A stretch of DNA of 64,000 bases from Paracyclopina nana (Eukaryota > Arthropoda > Copepoda > Cyclopoida > Cyclopettidae). The stretch lies in contig JAGUCH010000004.1 of the NCBI GenBank assembly GCA_019096065.1, forward strand, positions 558,001 to 622,000. Direction: 5' to 3'. Positions within the stretch are counted from its first letter, which is position 1, and each line of letters begins with the position of its first letter. Shown piece after piece: positions 11,460-21,726 of the stretch. The notes below the pieces were generated by a model. That model searched no databases. It was given only the letters and a program-made list of their open reading frames with translations, and was not told where the DNA came from. A program made the position numbers and the translations under genes.

Positions 11460-13440
11460 ATGGCTTCTGCAGCAACTATGATGAAAAATAGTTACAAAAG
11501 GGCGCCAAAGCGCCAATTTCAAGAGTCCTCTGACGAAGACAATGATGACAACGAGTCCGTTGAAAGTGAGCAAGAAATTGAGGAGACTCCCGAGGAGAAA
11601 CGGCTGAGATTGGCTTCCATTTACTTGGAGGAATTGCAGCGCAAAGGTGGGAAAATTTTGATTTTTACCTTGGATTCACCACAATTTCTCATATTTTCAG
11701 AGGAAGAAGCTCGTGAAAGCGTCAGCCATGATGATGTCAATGCTCGTTTAAGGAAAGAGGAGCTTGAACAGAGCCAAAAGGTGGTCAAATTTGTGGCCAA
11801 CAAGTTCAAATCTTTTGGTAAGAGCTTGCTATCCCTGCTTGTCCTCATTTAAAGATCTTTTGCTTTGGTTTTTCTAGGTGAAATCAGTTGCCACAAAGAC
11901 AAGATCCACAATAGATCTTTGACTTGCTTGGCCATTGGCAATGCTTGCATTTTCACAGCTTCCAAAGATGGCTCAATAGTCAAATGGAGCCTTGAGCCAA
12001 GGCCAAAAATGGCCATTAGGCAGAAATCTCTGGCTACTAAGAAGGCTGGAGGAAATGATAAAAAAGGCCATGATGCCATCATCAATGCCATGGCTGTCAG
12101 CTCTGACAATAAACACTTGGCCACTGGAGATGACTCGAAGAACATCTTCATTTGGAAGTGCTCTGATCTCTCCTATGTGAAATGCTTCAAAGGCCACCGA
12201 GGCCCCATCACTGGGCTCGCTTTCGCAAAGGACAAAAATGTCCTTTATAGCTGCTCAAAAGACAGATCAGTGAAAACTTGGGACCTTGATCAAATGGGAT
12301 ATGTTGAAACATTGTGAGTATTATACTAAAAATCACAAATGAGTATAAGACTTACAACTCTATTTTCACATGCATTGCATCATTCTCTCTTGATCAAATA
12401 AGTTTATATTTGTTCAAGTTCACTTGATATTTAATCAAAATTTGCTTGATTGTTAGTTGGCTTCAAATTAAGCCTTCGACAAAATTGCTTTATTTACATC
12501 CATTATTTCTTGGATTGCAATTTTTTAAACTTGACCAAATTAGTATATATAATTTATATTTATAAAGTCCACTAGAATTTAAGGTCTTGCTAAAAATTGT
12601 ATATGCCTGTGAATCATTAAAATTAGACAATTTCAATCTTAGGTTTGGCCATCAGGACAGTGTCAGTTGCATCACAGGTGGAATCACTTGTGATTTTCTC
12701 ACTGGTGGAAGCAGAGATGGGACTGTGAGGCTTTGGAGGACTGCAGATGAAGTTCAATTGGTGTTCAATCACTCTCAAGGAGCCTCAGTGGAAGCTGTGG
12801 ACACTATCAATGCAGAAATGTTTGCCACTGTGGGTGATAATGGGCAAATCTCCATCTGGAGCACCAGGAAAAAGACTCCACTCACCTCAAAGCCATTGTC
12901 ACATGGCATCGATCCTAGCAACAATTCACCTCGATGGATTTCATCCTTGGCTGTCTTTTCATGCTCAGATTTAATTGCCACAGGTATTATTCATATGATT
13001 GCTGAAATCAACCACACTTGATCTGAATCTAAGCTCACTTGAGTTAAGATCCTGAAATTTTGTTTTACAAGTCTGCTTGAATTTAAGCCCAATTGTTGTA
13101 AAGTCATTGGTAAAATTGCTATTTTCAATTATCTTTGATAGCAGATTGCTAAATTCTTAGTATATATTTTATTAACTTCAGTTTACTTTTTTCCATTCAA
13201 GGTTCTTATGATGGATTTGTGAGGTTATGGAAGTTCAATACAAAGACCAAAAGTATCGAGTCCATTGGTGAGATTGAAGTGAAAGGATTCATCAATGATT
13301 TGGAGTTTAGCAGTGATGGGAAATTCCTCTTGGCAGCCTCAGGCCAAGAGCACAGAAATGGAAGATGGTGGAGTATGAAGGATTGCAAAAATCAGTTGGT
13401 TTATATTCCCCTCAACTTTGAAGAAGATATTCAAGCATAA
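11460..13440 (+). CDS. RRP9: U3 snoRNP WD40 protein (RRP9/U3-55K)
   Basis: Exons 11460-11646, 11701-11817, 11878-12313, 12643-12983 and 13202-13440 keep phase and give 439 residues (human RRP9 is about 475). RRP9 binds the U3 snoRNA box B/C motif and works in nucleolar 18S rRNA processing. The N-terminus is basic then acidic (DEDNDDNESVESEQE) and leads into ETPEEKRLRLASIYLEEL, the typical RRP9 pre-propeller helix. WD repeats follow, with clear units ending in VKWSLE, FIWKCSD, VKTWDLD, VRLWRTA, ISIWSTR and VRLWKF. The short C-terminal segment (NGRWWSMKDCKN) is also RRP9-like. The start has an in-frame ATG in MASAATM. Intron 1 (54 nt) is divisible by 3 and stop-free, so its retention would add 18 residues. 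The 3' end nearly abuts the convergent GST-fold gene. Confidence 0.9.
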
Positions 13441-13482
13441 AATAAATAATCAAGTGAACCAAGAAGCTTTTTATTTTCACAA
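13439..13482. terminator. Shared 3' end region of RRP9 (+) and the GST-fold gene (-)
   Basis: RRP9 stops at 13440 and overlaps an AATAAA at about 13440-13445. The convergent gene stops at 13483, and its minus-strand AATAAA lies within 13465-13478 (read as tttatt on the plus strand). The two 3' UTRs must overlap. Confidence 0.6.
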
Positions 13483-14617
13483 TTATGAAGAGCTCTGCTT
13501 ATTCCAGCCCCAAATGATCAATGATTTGTCATATTGGCCAGCTTTGAAGGTTTCCTCATCAAACATGTTGGCCATGTAATTGTTCAAGGCTTCATGCTTG
13601 TTGACCTTGTCCAGTGTTTCAGCATAGCAATTCTCAAGGATGGTCAGCATATGATACAACTTGGGAGCTAGGCTCAAGTCCACCAGAGACAATTTGTTTC
13701 CAGCAAAATACTTGGAATCTTGGGAGGCCAAATGGTCATTGAGTTTGCTCACTTGGGCCAAAAAAGCTTCTTCCAATTCAGTGCTGAAATCTGGAGCCTT
13801 GAAAAAGGCTGCCAAAGCTGGAAAAAAACCTGATTGGACTTGGAAAGCTTCATCCATGTTGTCCACAGTGAGAGAGGGCTCTGGATGAGTTTGCTCCAGA
13901 TGCTCAACAATGGCAGTGCTTTCAACCATTTTAAAATCATCACCTTTTTTCAAGCAAGGCATTTTCCCACCCATTTCCTTAAGTAACCATTCTGGTTTCG
14001 ACTCTGGAGCACAAGGAATAACCTGAATGGAGGTAATATGAAGAATATTGATTAACTTTTAAATAATACTTGTTAAAAGAGAACCTTATTTTCTAACAAA
14101 ATTATACATAATTGATTCTCTTTGCCTTAATATTAGCATCTTGCCAAAAAATAGATATTTCACTTACTAACTTACTTTTATGAAAATGATCAAAAAAGTA
14201 CTTTTGCCAAAATCTACATTTAAAGTCTGGAACCTTGATCAAGTACTTGATCAAGACTTCTTAGTCAGAAATAAGCTTAAGTGAAAATAATTGCTTCAAA
14301 AACATAGAATTGAGGGTTTTTTTTATTTAACTTAAGCTAAAAAAGTGTCAAAGTTGACAACTTACAGCACAAGCTAGACCCTTGTGATGCAAAACTGCCC
14401 TGATGTAGTGAGCAAAGGGGCAATCTCCAATTTCGCCCCGATTTGGCCCGGATTTCACGTAGAGCTCCATGATGTCCTCAAGGTCAGAGTCTTCGCTGTC
14501 CCAAGAGGACTTTAATACTTCCAGCACATTCTTGGACGTGCAACTACTCAGCCTTCGTTTGAAGAAATCTGCCAGGGGAGTGAAGCAAGTTTCATTGACA
14601 GTTCCAGGCAAATCCAT
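13483..14617 (-). CDS. Glutathione S-transferase-fold protein of the DHAR/CLIC type
   Basis: Two exons (14617-14366 and 14022-13483) make 263 residues, close to CLIC/DHAR length. The ATG at 14617 sits in ACCATGG; in-frame sequence further upstream looks non-coding. An N-terminal extension of about 48 residues precedes a thioredoxin-like domain starting MELYVKSGPN and containing GDCPFAHYIRAVLHHKG. The CPFx motif places the reactive cysteine where CLICs and plant dehydroascorbate reductases have it. After the intron come VIPCAPESKPEWLLKEMGGKMPCL (cis-Pro region, MPCL) and VESTAIVEHLEQ (glutathione gamma-glutamyl site), then an all-helical C-terminal domain. Likely role: glutathione-dependent oxidoreductase or CLIC-like protein in the cytosol. 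Which of the two subfamilies was not settled. Confidence 0.75.
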
Positions 14618-15143
14618 GGTGAAAACTGGTGAACTGCTTACCTGCTTTCTAAACCGCTTTGAAGCCAAGTTATCACCTCTTGACAATCTTGAACCTATTT
14701 TCCGAGATAAAATCGTAATTAATATTTTGCACTCCACCTTGATTTACTTTTAAAAAGTGCTGCCGTTGTCTTTCAATTATTCCTCCCTTTATTGGGCAAA
14801 ATCGCCACAAACAAGTAAAAATTAGCCAGAAGTGAGCATGTCTGGCACCTCTGTTTGAAAACACTGCGTCGTAATTTAGCCCAATCTTGATGTTTTTTGT
14901 TTAATTGGGTTTAAATATACGCTTCAATAACTGATTTTAAGAGCTTAAATAATTCCAAAAAAATAATTTAAAACATAAGCATAACATTGACTTAGTTTTT
15001 ACTGTGAAAAGTTGATTTCTGAAAGATTTTCGGAAAATTGATTTGCCTTAAATGTGGCTGTCCGCTCCACCATATTTTGTTGTTTTTGTTTGTGTCACTT
15101 TGTTGGCGTCAGTTAACGCAAATTTCGGTTCCGAAATCAAATC
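14618..15143. promoter_or_regulatory. Divergent promoter between GST-fold gene and NF-YB, with CCAAT boxes
   Basis: This 526-nt gap between divergent starts holds three CCAAT/ATTGG pentamers (14791-14795, 14881-14885, 14904-14908). NF-YB, encoded to the right, is itself part of the CCAAT-binding factor. A TCTGGCACCTCTG element (14841-14853) resembles a motif seen at other gene starts in the window. No TATA box is obvious. Confidence 0.4.
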
Positions 15144-15905
15144 ATGGACAATGACAGGGAAGATTTGACGTTTTCCACTCTGAGTGGAGCGACAGGCGCG
15201 GCAGGAGAGCAAACTTACATAGTGCAGCATCAAGTAACCGCCAAAGTTTCCCCCGTGCGATTTGACGCACAAATTTGAAATTGTTATTGTTTCAGGATCG
15301 GCGGTCGTCGCAAGATGACGAAGATGAACACCACGAAGACAGCAACGATGGAGGCGAACTAAGGGAACAGGATCGGTTCTTGCCCATTGCCAATGTTGCC
15401 CGGATCATGAAAAAAGCCATTCCTACTCAGGTAAGCGGTGTACTTGTTGTCATTTGAGAAATCCTGTCTGACTTTTCTGCTAGGGCAAAATTGCCAAGGA
15501 TGCTCGAGAATGCGTTCAAGAGTGTGTTTCCGAGTTCATTTCCTTCATCACGTCAGAGGCTTCTGACAGGTGTCAGGCTGAAAAGCGGAAAACCATCAAC
15601 GGTGAGGACATTTTGTTTGCCATGTCCACGCTTGGCTTCGACAACTATGTGGAGCCTCTGAAATTGTACCTGCAAAAGTATCGCGAAGCGATGAAAGGTG
15701 AAAAGCAGCCTGGCGATGGCTTTGAGGAAATTGACGATGTCATCAGTAAGTTGCCACTCTCCCAGCAAGCATCGTTTCTCATATTTGTGTTGCAGGTGCA
15801 TCTGCCCTCCAAAACATCCAGGCTTCAGACGGAAGTGGGAACCAAGTTTTGCTCACTTACACCGGATCTCAGAACAATTCTATGCAGTCTTTTCAGCTCA
15901 GCTAA
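15144..15905 (+). CDS. NFYB: Nuclear transcription factor Y subunit beta
   Basis: Exons 15144-15233, 15296-15430, 15484-15745 and 15796-15905 give 198 residues (human NF-YB is 207). NF-YB is the histone-fold subunit that dimerises with NF-YC and, with NF-YA, binds CCAAT boxes. The core is unmistakable: [19 protein letters not shown] (DNA contact and helix 1), [20 protein letters not shown] (helix 2), [20 protein letters not shown] (loop and helix 3) and [15 protein letters not shown] (helix C). The N-terminal part ends in acidic [13 protein letters not shown]. The last exon encodes a Gln/Ser/Asn-rich tail ending SFQLS. That last exon has further partial copies downstream (see the repeat entry), one of which is still open and has an AG in front of it. 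Confidence 0.95.
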
Positions 15906-16665
15906 AGAAAATAAATTACAATCCCACATTTATTCAAATGATAAACGAACCAATTGCCTTCTATGCGTTTGTCCAGATTTTTTAGTTGGATCCCTTAGTA
16001 TGTAGTGACTTTTTGAGGAAACCTAAGGTGTCATCAGAAAGTTGCAATCATTTTTCATATCATTTTTGTTGAAAGGAAAAGCATCTAGGCTTCAGATGGA
16101 AGTGGGAACCAAGTTTGGGTCACTTGTGCTGGATCTCAGAACAATTCTATGCAGTCTTTTCAGCTCAGCTAAAGAAAATACCACATTTACTCAAATAAAT
16201 TGCATATTGACTGCCTCTTAAGCGTTTGTCTTGATTTTTGAGTTGAATCCTTTAATATTGAGCCTGCAACAGTATCAAGAAGCAGTGGTAAGAGGAAAGT
16301 AGCCGGTAATGGCTTTTTTAGGAGACCTATGGAGTCATCAGCAAGATGCTGAATTATAACAAAACCATCATTCTTAATTTGATTTTTGGCGGAAGGTGCG
16401 TCTGCCCTTCAAATGTTCCAGGCTGAAAATGGAAGTGTCAAACAAGTTTGGTTCACTTACGCCGGATCTCAGAACAATTCTTTGCAGTCTTTTCAGCTCA
16501 GCTAGAGAAAATAAATTACAATGCTACATTTATTCAAATGATCAGCGAACCAATTGCCTTCTATGCGTTTATCCAGAATTTTTCTATGAATTATTTGCAG
16601 TCCTGTTTCAGCTCAGCTTGCAAGTAATAAAATACAATCCCACGTTTATTCAAATATATAGTATA
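15906..16665 (+). repeat. Tandem partial duplications of the NF-YB 3' end
   Basis: Three worn copies of the exon 3 end, intron and last exon follow the NF-YB stop. Copy A (about 16005-16195) matches the end of exon 3 from the TTTGAGGAAA segment, and its last-exon part lost about 16 nt, so it is frameshifted. Copy B (about 16258-16540) starts with the CTGCAACAGTATCAAGAAGC equivalent of exon 3. Its last exon begins after an AG at 16394-16395 and stays open to a TAG in the same place as the real stop. Copy C (about 16598-16665) is only the tail plus 3' UTR. All keep the ctttattcaaat-like UTR block. Confidence 0.8.
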
Positions 16666-16699
16666 TTATAATCTTGGCATAAATGCGAAAGTCCAAAAT

Positions 16700-19600
16700 T
16701 CACGAGTTGGTGCTTGGGAACAGAGGCGAGGCTGTGTTGAGGCTGTGCGACAGACCATGAGGGTACATGAAGGGATATCCGGAAAACGAGTTGGCTGCTG
16801 CGGCTGCCAAAGCAGCGCTAGCAATTGAAGACGGCACTGAAAGCAACAAAAGAAATTAGCAAGATTGCAGCCAAAGCTTTAAGGACTACTCACATGAAGT
16901 GGAGGGCAATGCTGGCAATGAGCAATGCGCGTGGTAAGTCCTGTCGCCCCAAACTCCATCTGGAGGCTCGAAAATGTCACCAATCTTGCGGCAAAATCGC
17001 ACCGTTTTTAGTCCGTTGCCGCCATCGCACTCAAACTTCAAGGCAGTGATTCCTACGAATAAAAGGGAAAAACGTGGTTAAAGCTATGAGTAAATTGCAT
17101 TGGGAGAGCCTTTCACCTTGGTAAATGGCACTGACAGAGGGAATGGACAAGTTGCCATCATCATCGATGGGGAACTCGTGGAGGTCTCTGCCACCATTCG
17201 ACACTTTGACATACACAGTAGTCATGCTTTTGGTAGCAGTGGTGCCATTTTTGAACGGAGCTCCTCCAGGTGCCAACTCGAGGCCTTTGACAGCCTTCAC
17301 CTCATTCTTGAGGGTGTCCATGTCGGCTGACAAGGCTGTCAGCTTCTCCAGGATGACTTTGAGGCATGCATTGTTCTCCAGCTTGTGCTTGTCCACCAGG
17401 CCTTTCAGCTCCTCGTGATTGGCCTCAATGGAGGCCAACTGGCTGGTCATCCCATTACTGCTCACAACTGGAGGAGGTGGCATGGAAAAGTTGTGGGCCA
17501 TGACAACAACGTTGCTCATAGTCTGCTCATAGAGGCCTGACTGGAGCAAATAGTCCTCGACTCTCCCGAGACGAGCCTTGATGTCCTTGCGCGTTTGGGC
17601 CATGACATTGCTCAACTCATTCCTGAAATTCTCCTCAAGGAATGCCACCATCTCGGTGGCAAACTCCAGAGGATCAGGCACTCCCGGCCTCGCTGTCGCC
17701 AGGATGTCAATGATCTTCTCGTGGCCCTGGAAGCCGAGCAGCCTCGAGGCCATGAAGAGAGCCACGAGTTGGCCGAGGCCAATGCCGAGGCTGGCCATGA
17801 CGTCCACAGCCTCGCTCACGTCCCCGTTCAAGCTGTCCTTGGACTCCAGGTAGAGCTCGTAGGACTTCCTCTTCGAGGCGTTGGCCGCGTACGCGAACGT
17901 CTTTTGGCTGAAGTAGGTGTCTTTGAAGTTGGCCTTGGAGTCGGTTCTCAAGGCTGGGAAAATACTGGTCAGGGTCTCCACGTTCTTGTCCATGCACGCC
18001 AAGAACTTCCGGCCTCGCACGTACTTGGAGGCCACGCGCATCGGCTCCGCGGCCTTGGAGTCGGAGCAAGGCCAGACCTTGGTGGCAACCTTGGCATCCT
18101 CGCGAATCTTCACGTAGGTGCCCACGGCCAAGTCGGTGACCTTCGTCGCTGGCTTCCAGTGGCCTTTGAAAACGAAGGCCACGCTCTTGTCAAACAACAC
18201 GTGCTTCCCTTGCACAGTGATGACAAGGCCGAAATTGTCGTTGTAGTGGTGAGCCACGAAGCCTTGGTGGTCTGGGGACAAGGACCAGGCAAAGTCCAGG
18301 GCCGTTTGCGGCAAGGCCAGCTTGTGGCCCACAAAGTCCAGCGTCTTCTTGGCCACGGTGCCAGGGTCGATGTCAAAGTCATTGGTGTCAATGCAGCCGA
18401 TCCAGGTGCGGATCAAGTCATGCACGCTCTCGGTGCTCTCGATGCTGCGCACGAAACTGCTCATGCCTTGCCACGCGTTCAAGAGGGCAACCTTTTGGAA
18501 GTCGTGGTCATGCTTGATGCCATCATGGACGCACTCCACATTGGCCATCACAGGGTTGGCATCCAGCCACGCGTACAAGTCCTCGTGGCAGGCTTTGGCT
18601 GCGGAGTGGTCAATGAACTTGCTCGACTTGCCCTCAGCCTTGTACTCAATCAAGGCCAACGCCGTTGGCACGCTCTTCTTGGCCAGCTCGTGATCCGGGC
18701 AGAGCTCCTTCAGAGCCCTGCACGTCTTCTGCAGAATGGCCAAGCTGAAGATTTGCAGTTTGGCATAGGTTGCCAGCATATTGGCCAATTTGGCCGGACT
18801 CTGCCTGGCAAAGGCCTCCATGAGGCTTTTGGCCTTGATACGCTTGAGGTTGTTCCAGAATTGCTCCAAGGCTCCGAGGATCTCTTCGGAGTTTTCGAAA
18901 TCCCTGAGGTCACTCTGCTGCCTGAGTTTCTTCCTGCTATCGTTGGAGGTCCAATCCAGGATCCACTCGAATGTCTTGAACGCGAAGAAGGGAGAGAGCT
19001 TCTTGAAGGCCTGATCAAAGTCCAGTCGGAAGTCGAGGTTTTCAGCCTTCAAAAAGTGCCCGTAGAGCGTCTCGAGGAGGGACAAGTACTCCTGGTTCAG
19101 TGGGATCTTGTACACAAAGTCCAGGTCCTTGTCAGTGAGCGCTTGAAAAAAGTGGCCGCCGCCATCATTTTGTAAAAAGGCTTTATTGGACAAGAAACTC
19201 AAGTTGTCCTCTGCTGCTATTGAAGACGAGAAACTTTGCCTCAATTTCCTCAAGCCCAAAGCTATGGATTCACGTTTGTTGCTGTCTATCGATATCTGCT
19301 TGCTTTTGGCAAAATTCACAATTTCCTATTAGTAAAAGACCAAGAAAAAATTAATCATTTTCAGGATTGAAAATCATCATAAGCATTGACATACTTGAAG
19401 AATCATCTCATCGGATTGAGAGCTACGAACATTATTCATGAGAGTTATAGGTACATTTCCGTTGAGCTTGCTGCCCAGCTCGTTGTCCAAAAAGTCCTTG
19501 ATTTGCATGAGCACTCCGGCCTCTTTGTCCAAATCCTCGCCTTCGTCATCTAACAAGTCTACGAGGGGAACATCATAGTTGAGCTGCTTGCCAAATCCCG

Positions 19601-20976
19601 CCGCCGGTGGTGGCAGCCTCTGGTTACTACTGAGCATCATCATTCTGGATACCGAGCCATTGGAGGACAAACTGGGCGTGGGCGAGGCTGAGGAGTTACT
19701 GCTCGCCAACCCTGAAAATGAGATGCTGACGGAGAACCTCACCAGAGCTTGATTCATTTCATCGGCTGTCAAAGGAGTGACTTGTGCTGATGGCCTTTTA
19801 CACGACTGTGGCCACACCAGAGTGGCTTGGTACTTGGTATCCGTGATCTCCCTAAACACTACTGACCTGAAATGTCAACAAAAAATTGTAAAAACTTGAG
19901 AGAGCTGTCAACGTTGACGAACCTGTAGAAAAAGCTAACATTGGTCCCGATCGGCAATTGGCTTGGTAAATCACTGCTATTCCACTTTTTAAATGCTATA
20001 TAATGCCCGCAAAGGCTGTTGTGACAGGAAAACTTGTGAGCCCTACACAGGTACACAGACTCGATGCCAAATGCAATTTCGCCAAACTTGGCCGTTTTGA
20101 TCAGCCCATCCATGGATCCAACGTATTTGCTGATTATCCCAGTTTGAGCTTCCACTTGATTACTTGCCTAAGTGATAAAGAAGATCTGGAATTGTACTTT
20201 TAATCGAGACCCCTAAGGTTATGCTAATTTTGTGCCATAATACATATTAAAAGCATGCTCAGTAGAATTTTTGAGCTGGTGGCTGCATGTTTGGCATTGA
20301 AAGCCAAAAGTAGCTGAAAGCTATGATACACCAAGAAAACGATGATGCAATCGTTGAAAGCTTTGACAAGTAACTCTGTAACAAAATGACAAACACCAAC
20401 TTGAAAGTCAAAAATGGAAAGTTGGCAAATACTTAATTATGAAGCCTTCAAATATTTTTTGTAAACACCTCAGTACAGCAGACTAATTGAAAATTATCAG
20501 TTTTTTACATTTTCAGCTCTTTTAAGCTGCAAAAGCTCCCTAGTTTTAACATGGAATGCAAAAAATGTGTTTTTGAATATAGTACTCACTTGAATATCAC
20601 TCATTTGCTTCTCTATAATTGATGTGTTTTTAGCCTCTTCTGCCTTCTTAAGATTAGACTCGGAGGTGACTTTTACTTGGCCTTTACCAATGACCAAATG
20701 ATTAGGCCCGTTACCACTCGCTTTGGCCTTGTCCGGATTAAACACGTAGGGCTTGATTTCCACCAACTTGCGACCCAGTCGGTGCTTACTTTTGTCCTTC
20801 AAGAATCGGCTGCGGTAGGAGTTGGAATCAAAGGTCACCGTGCCCCATCCCCCATGAAAGCGAAAGTACATTTTGGTCACATGGCCCCAAGTGGTGACCT
20901 CCTCGTTGAACTCGTCCTCAGTCATGTCATAGGGGATGCCACCCACAAAAACGGTGTCTTTGATCTCCTCGCTCAT
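16700..20976 (-). CDS. RRM protein with coiled coil and C-terminal TDP-43-N-like domain
   Basis: Six exons (20976-20590, 20167-19923, 19866-19395, 19325-17117, 17052-16894, 16836-16700) join in phase to 1202 residues. Residues 7-78 are an RRM with RNP2-like VFVGGI and RNP1-like GWGTVTFD, and DMTEDEFNEE recalls TDP-43 RRM2. Two beta-rich segments (about 136-205 and 727-775) have a loose cold-shock/S1 pattern. Residues 369-980 are helical and unrecognised. About 994-1047 is a coiled coil. Residues 1070-1148 strongly resemble the TDP-43 N-terminal oligomerisation domain: EFPIDDDGNLSIPSV, ALKFECDGGNGLKTVRF and EPPDGVWGDRTY correspond to its acidic strand, core and GWG loop. An Ala/Ser/Pro tail follows. 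The ATG at 20976 follows an AG 8 nt upstream, so a 5' UTR intron is likely. Probable RNA-binding assembly protein; role unknown. Confidence 0.75.
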
Positions 20977-21726
20977 TGTATAACCTGCAAAGAAAGAAGA
21001 AATCGGCCGTTGTTATCTCCCGAGATAAGAAATTACAGCATTGTGAAATCGGATCAGTTCTGACACACACACGCACGTATTTCATCAAAAAAAAATTTGT
21101 GACATCATCAACTCGTCCGCGTTAATTCTGCTAATGTCAGCATTAATGTCCTTGGACAAATAATTGTCCATGCTTACTCAAGCCTGTTGATTTTGCTAAT
21201 TGAAGGAGTCGCCATGTTTTGCACATAGTGCTTTTCAAATACACTAACAAGGGCAAAAGGGCCTTACCTAAATGGATTTGGAGCGGAAATGCACGAATTT
21301 AAATGCTGTCTGATCCGAAATGTTCGGAAAACAATTTACGACTCTTCCAATTTCATTCCAATTTCCTAGCAACGATAAGAGCGCAGTTTTGCCAGAGAGC
21401 TAGTCGTAAAAGTAGTCTGTTTGTCTCTACACCGGCCACTTTGGCGGATTATCCCGCGCGTGAAAAAAACACGGAGGAAATAACGCTGACTATTTCACAC
21501 TGCTGGTTCTGCTTTGTTTTGAGTCGCGCGGACCAATCAAAACGCGACATTTTACGACGGCCGCTCTGATTGGTCATCAACTCTGATCCGAAAATTTTGC
21601 GTGAAAATCTAAAAAAATTCCGCGAACTCTTCTTCAAAACAAACCAAAACCTTTCAACTGCTGATGTGAAACTCGAGCCGATAACTCGGATTTAATGCTT
21701 AAAAAAGGACATTTTTCGAAAAAAAG
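20977..21726. promoter_or_regulatory. Divergent promoter of the RRM gene and the ankyrin gene
   Basis: 750 nt between divergent starts. A pair of oppositely oriented CCAAT boxes lies at 21533-21537 (gaCCAATca) and 21569-21573 (gATTGGtc), 36 nt apart and about 155-195 nt before the ankyrin ATG, with CpG-rich sequence around them. A likely acceptor (tttgcag, about 20985-20991) indicates a 5' UTR intron of the RRM gene, so part of the gap is probably its transcribed leader. No TATA box seen. Confidence 0.5.

Noticed and set aside
17595-19175. A 526-codon plus-strand ORF opposite the RRM/TDP-N-like gene
   Set aside because: It mirrors a GC-rich coding exon on the minus strand. Its composition is the antisense of a Leu/Lys-rich helical protein, and no motif is visible. 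The minus-strand model keeps phase over six exons.
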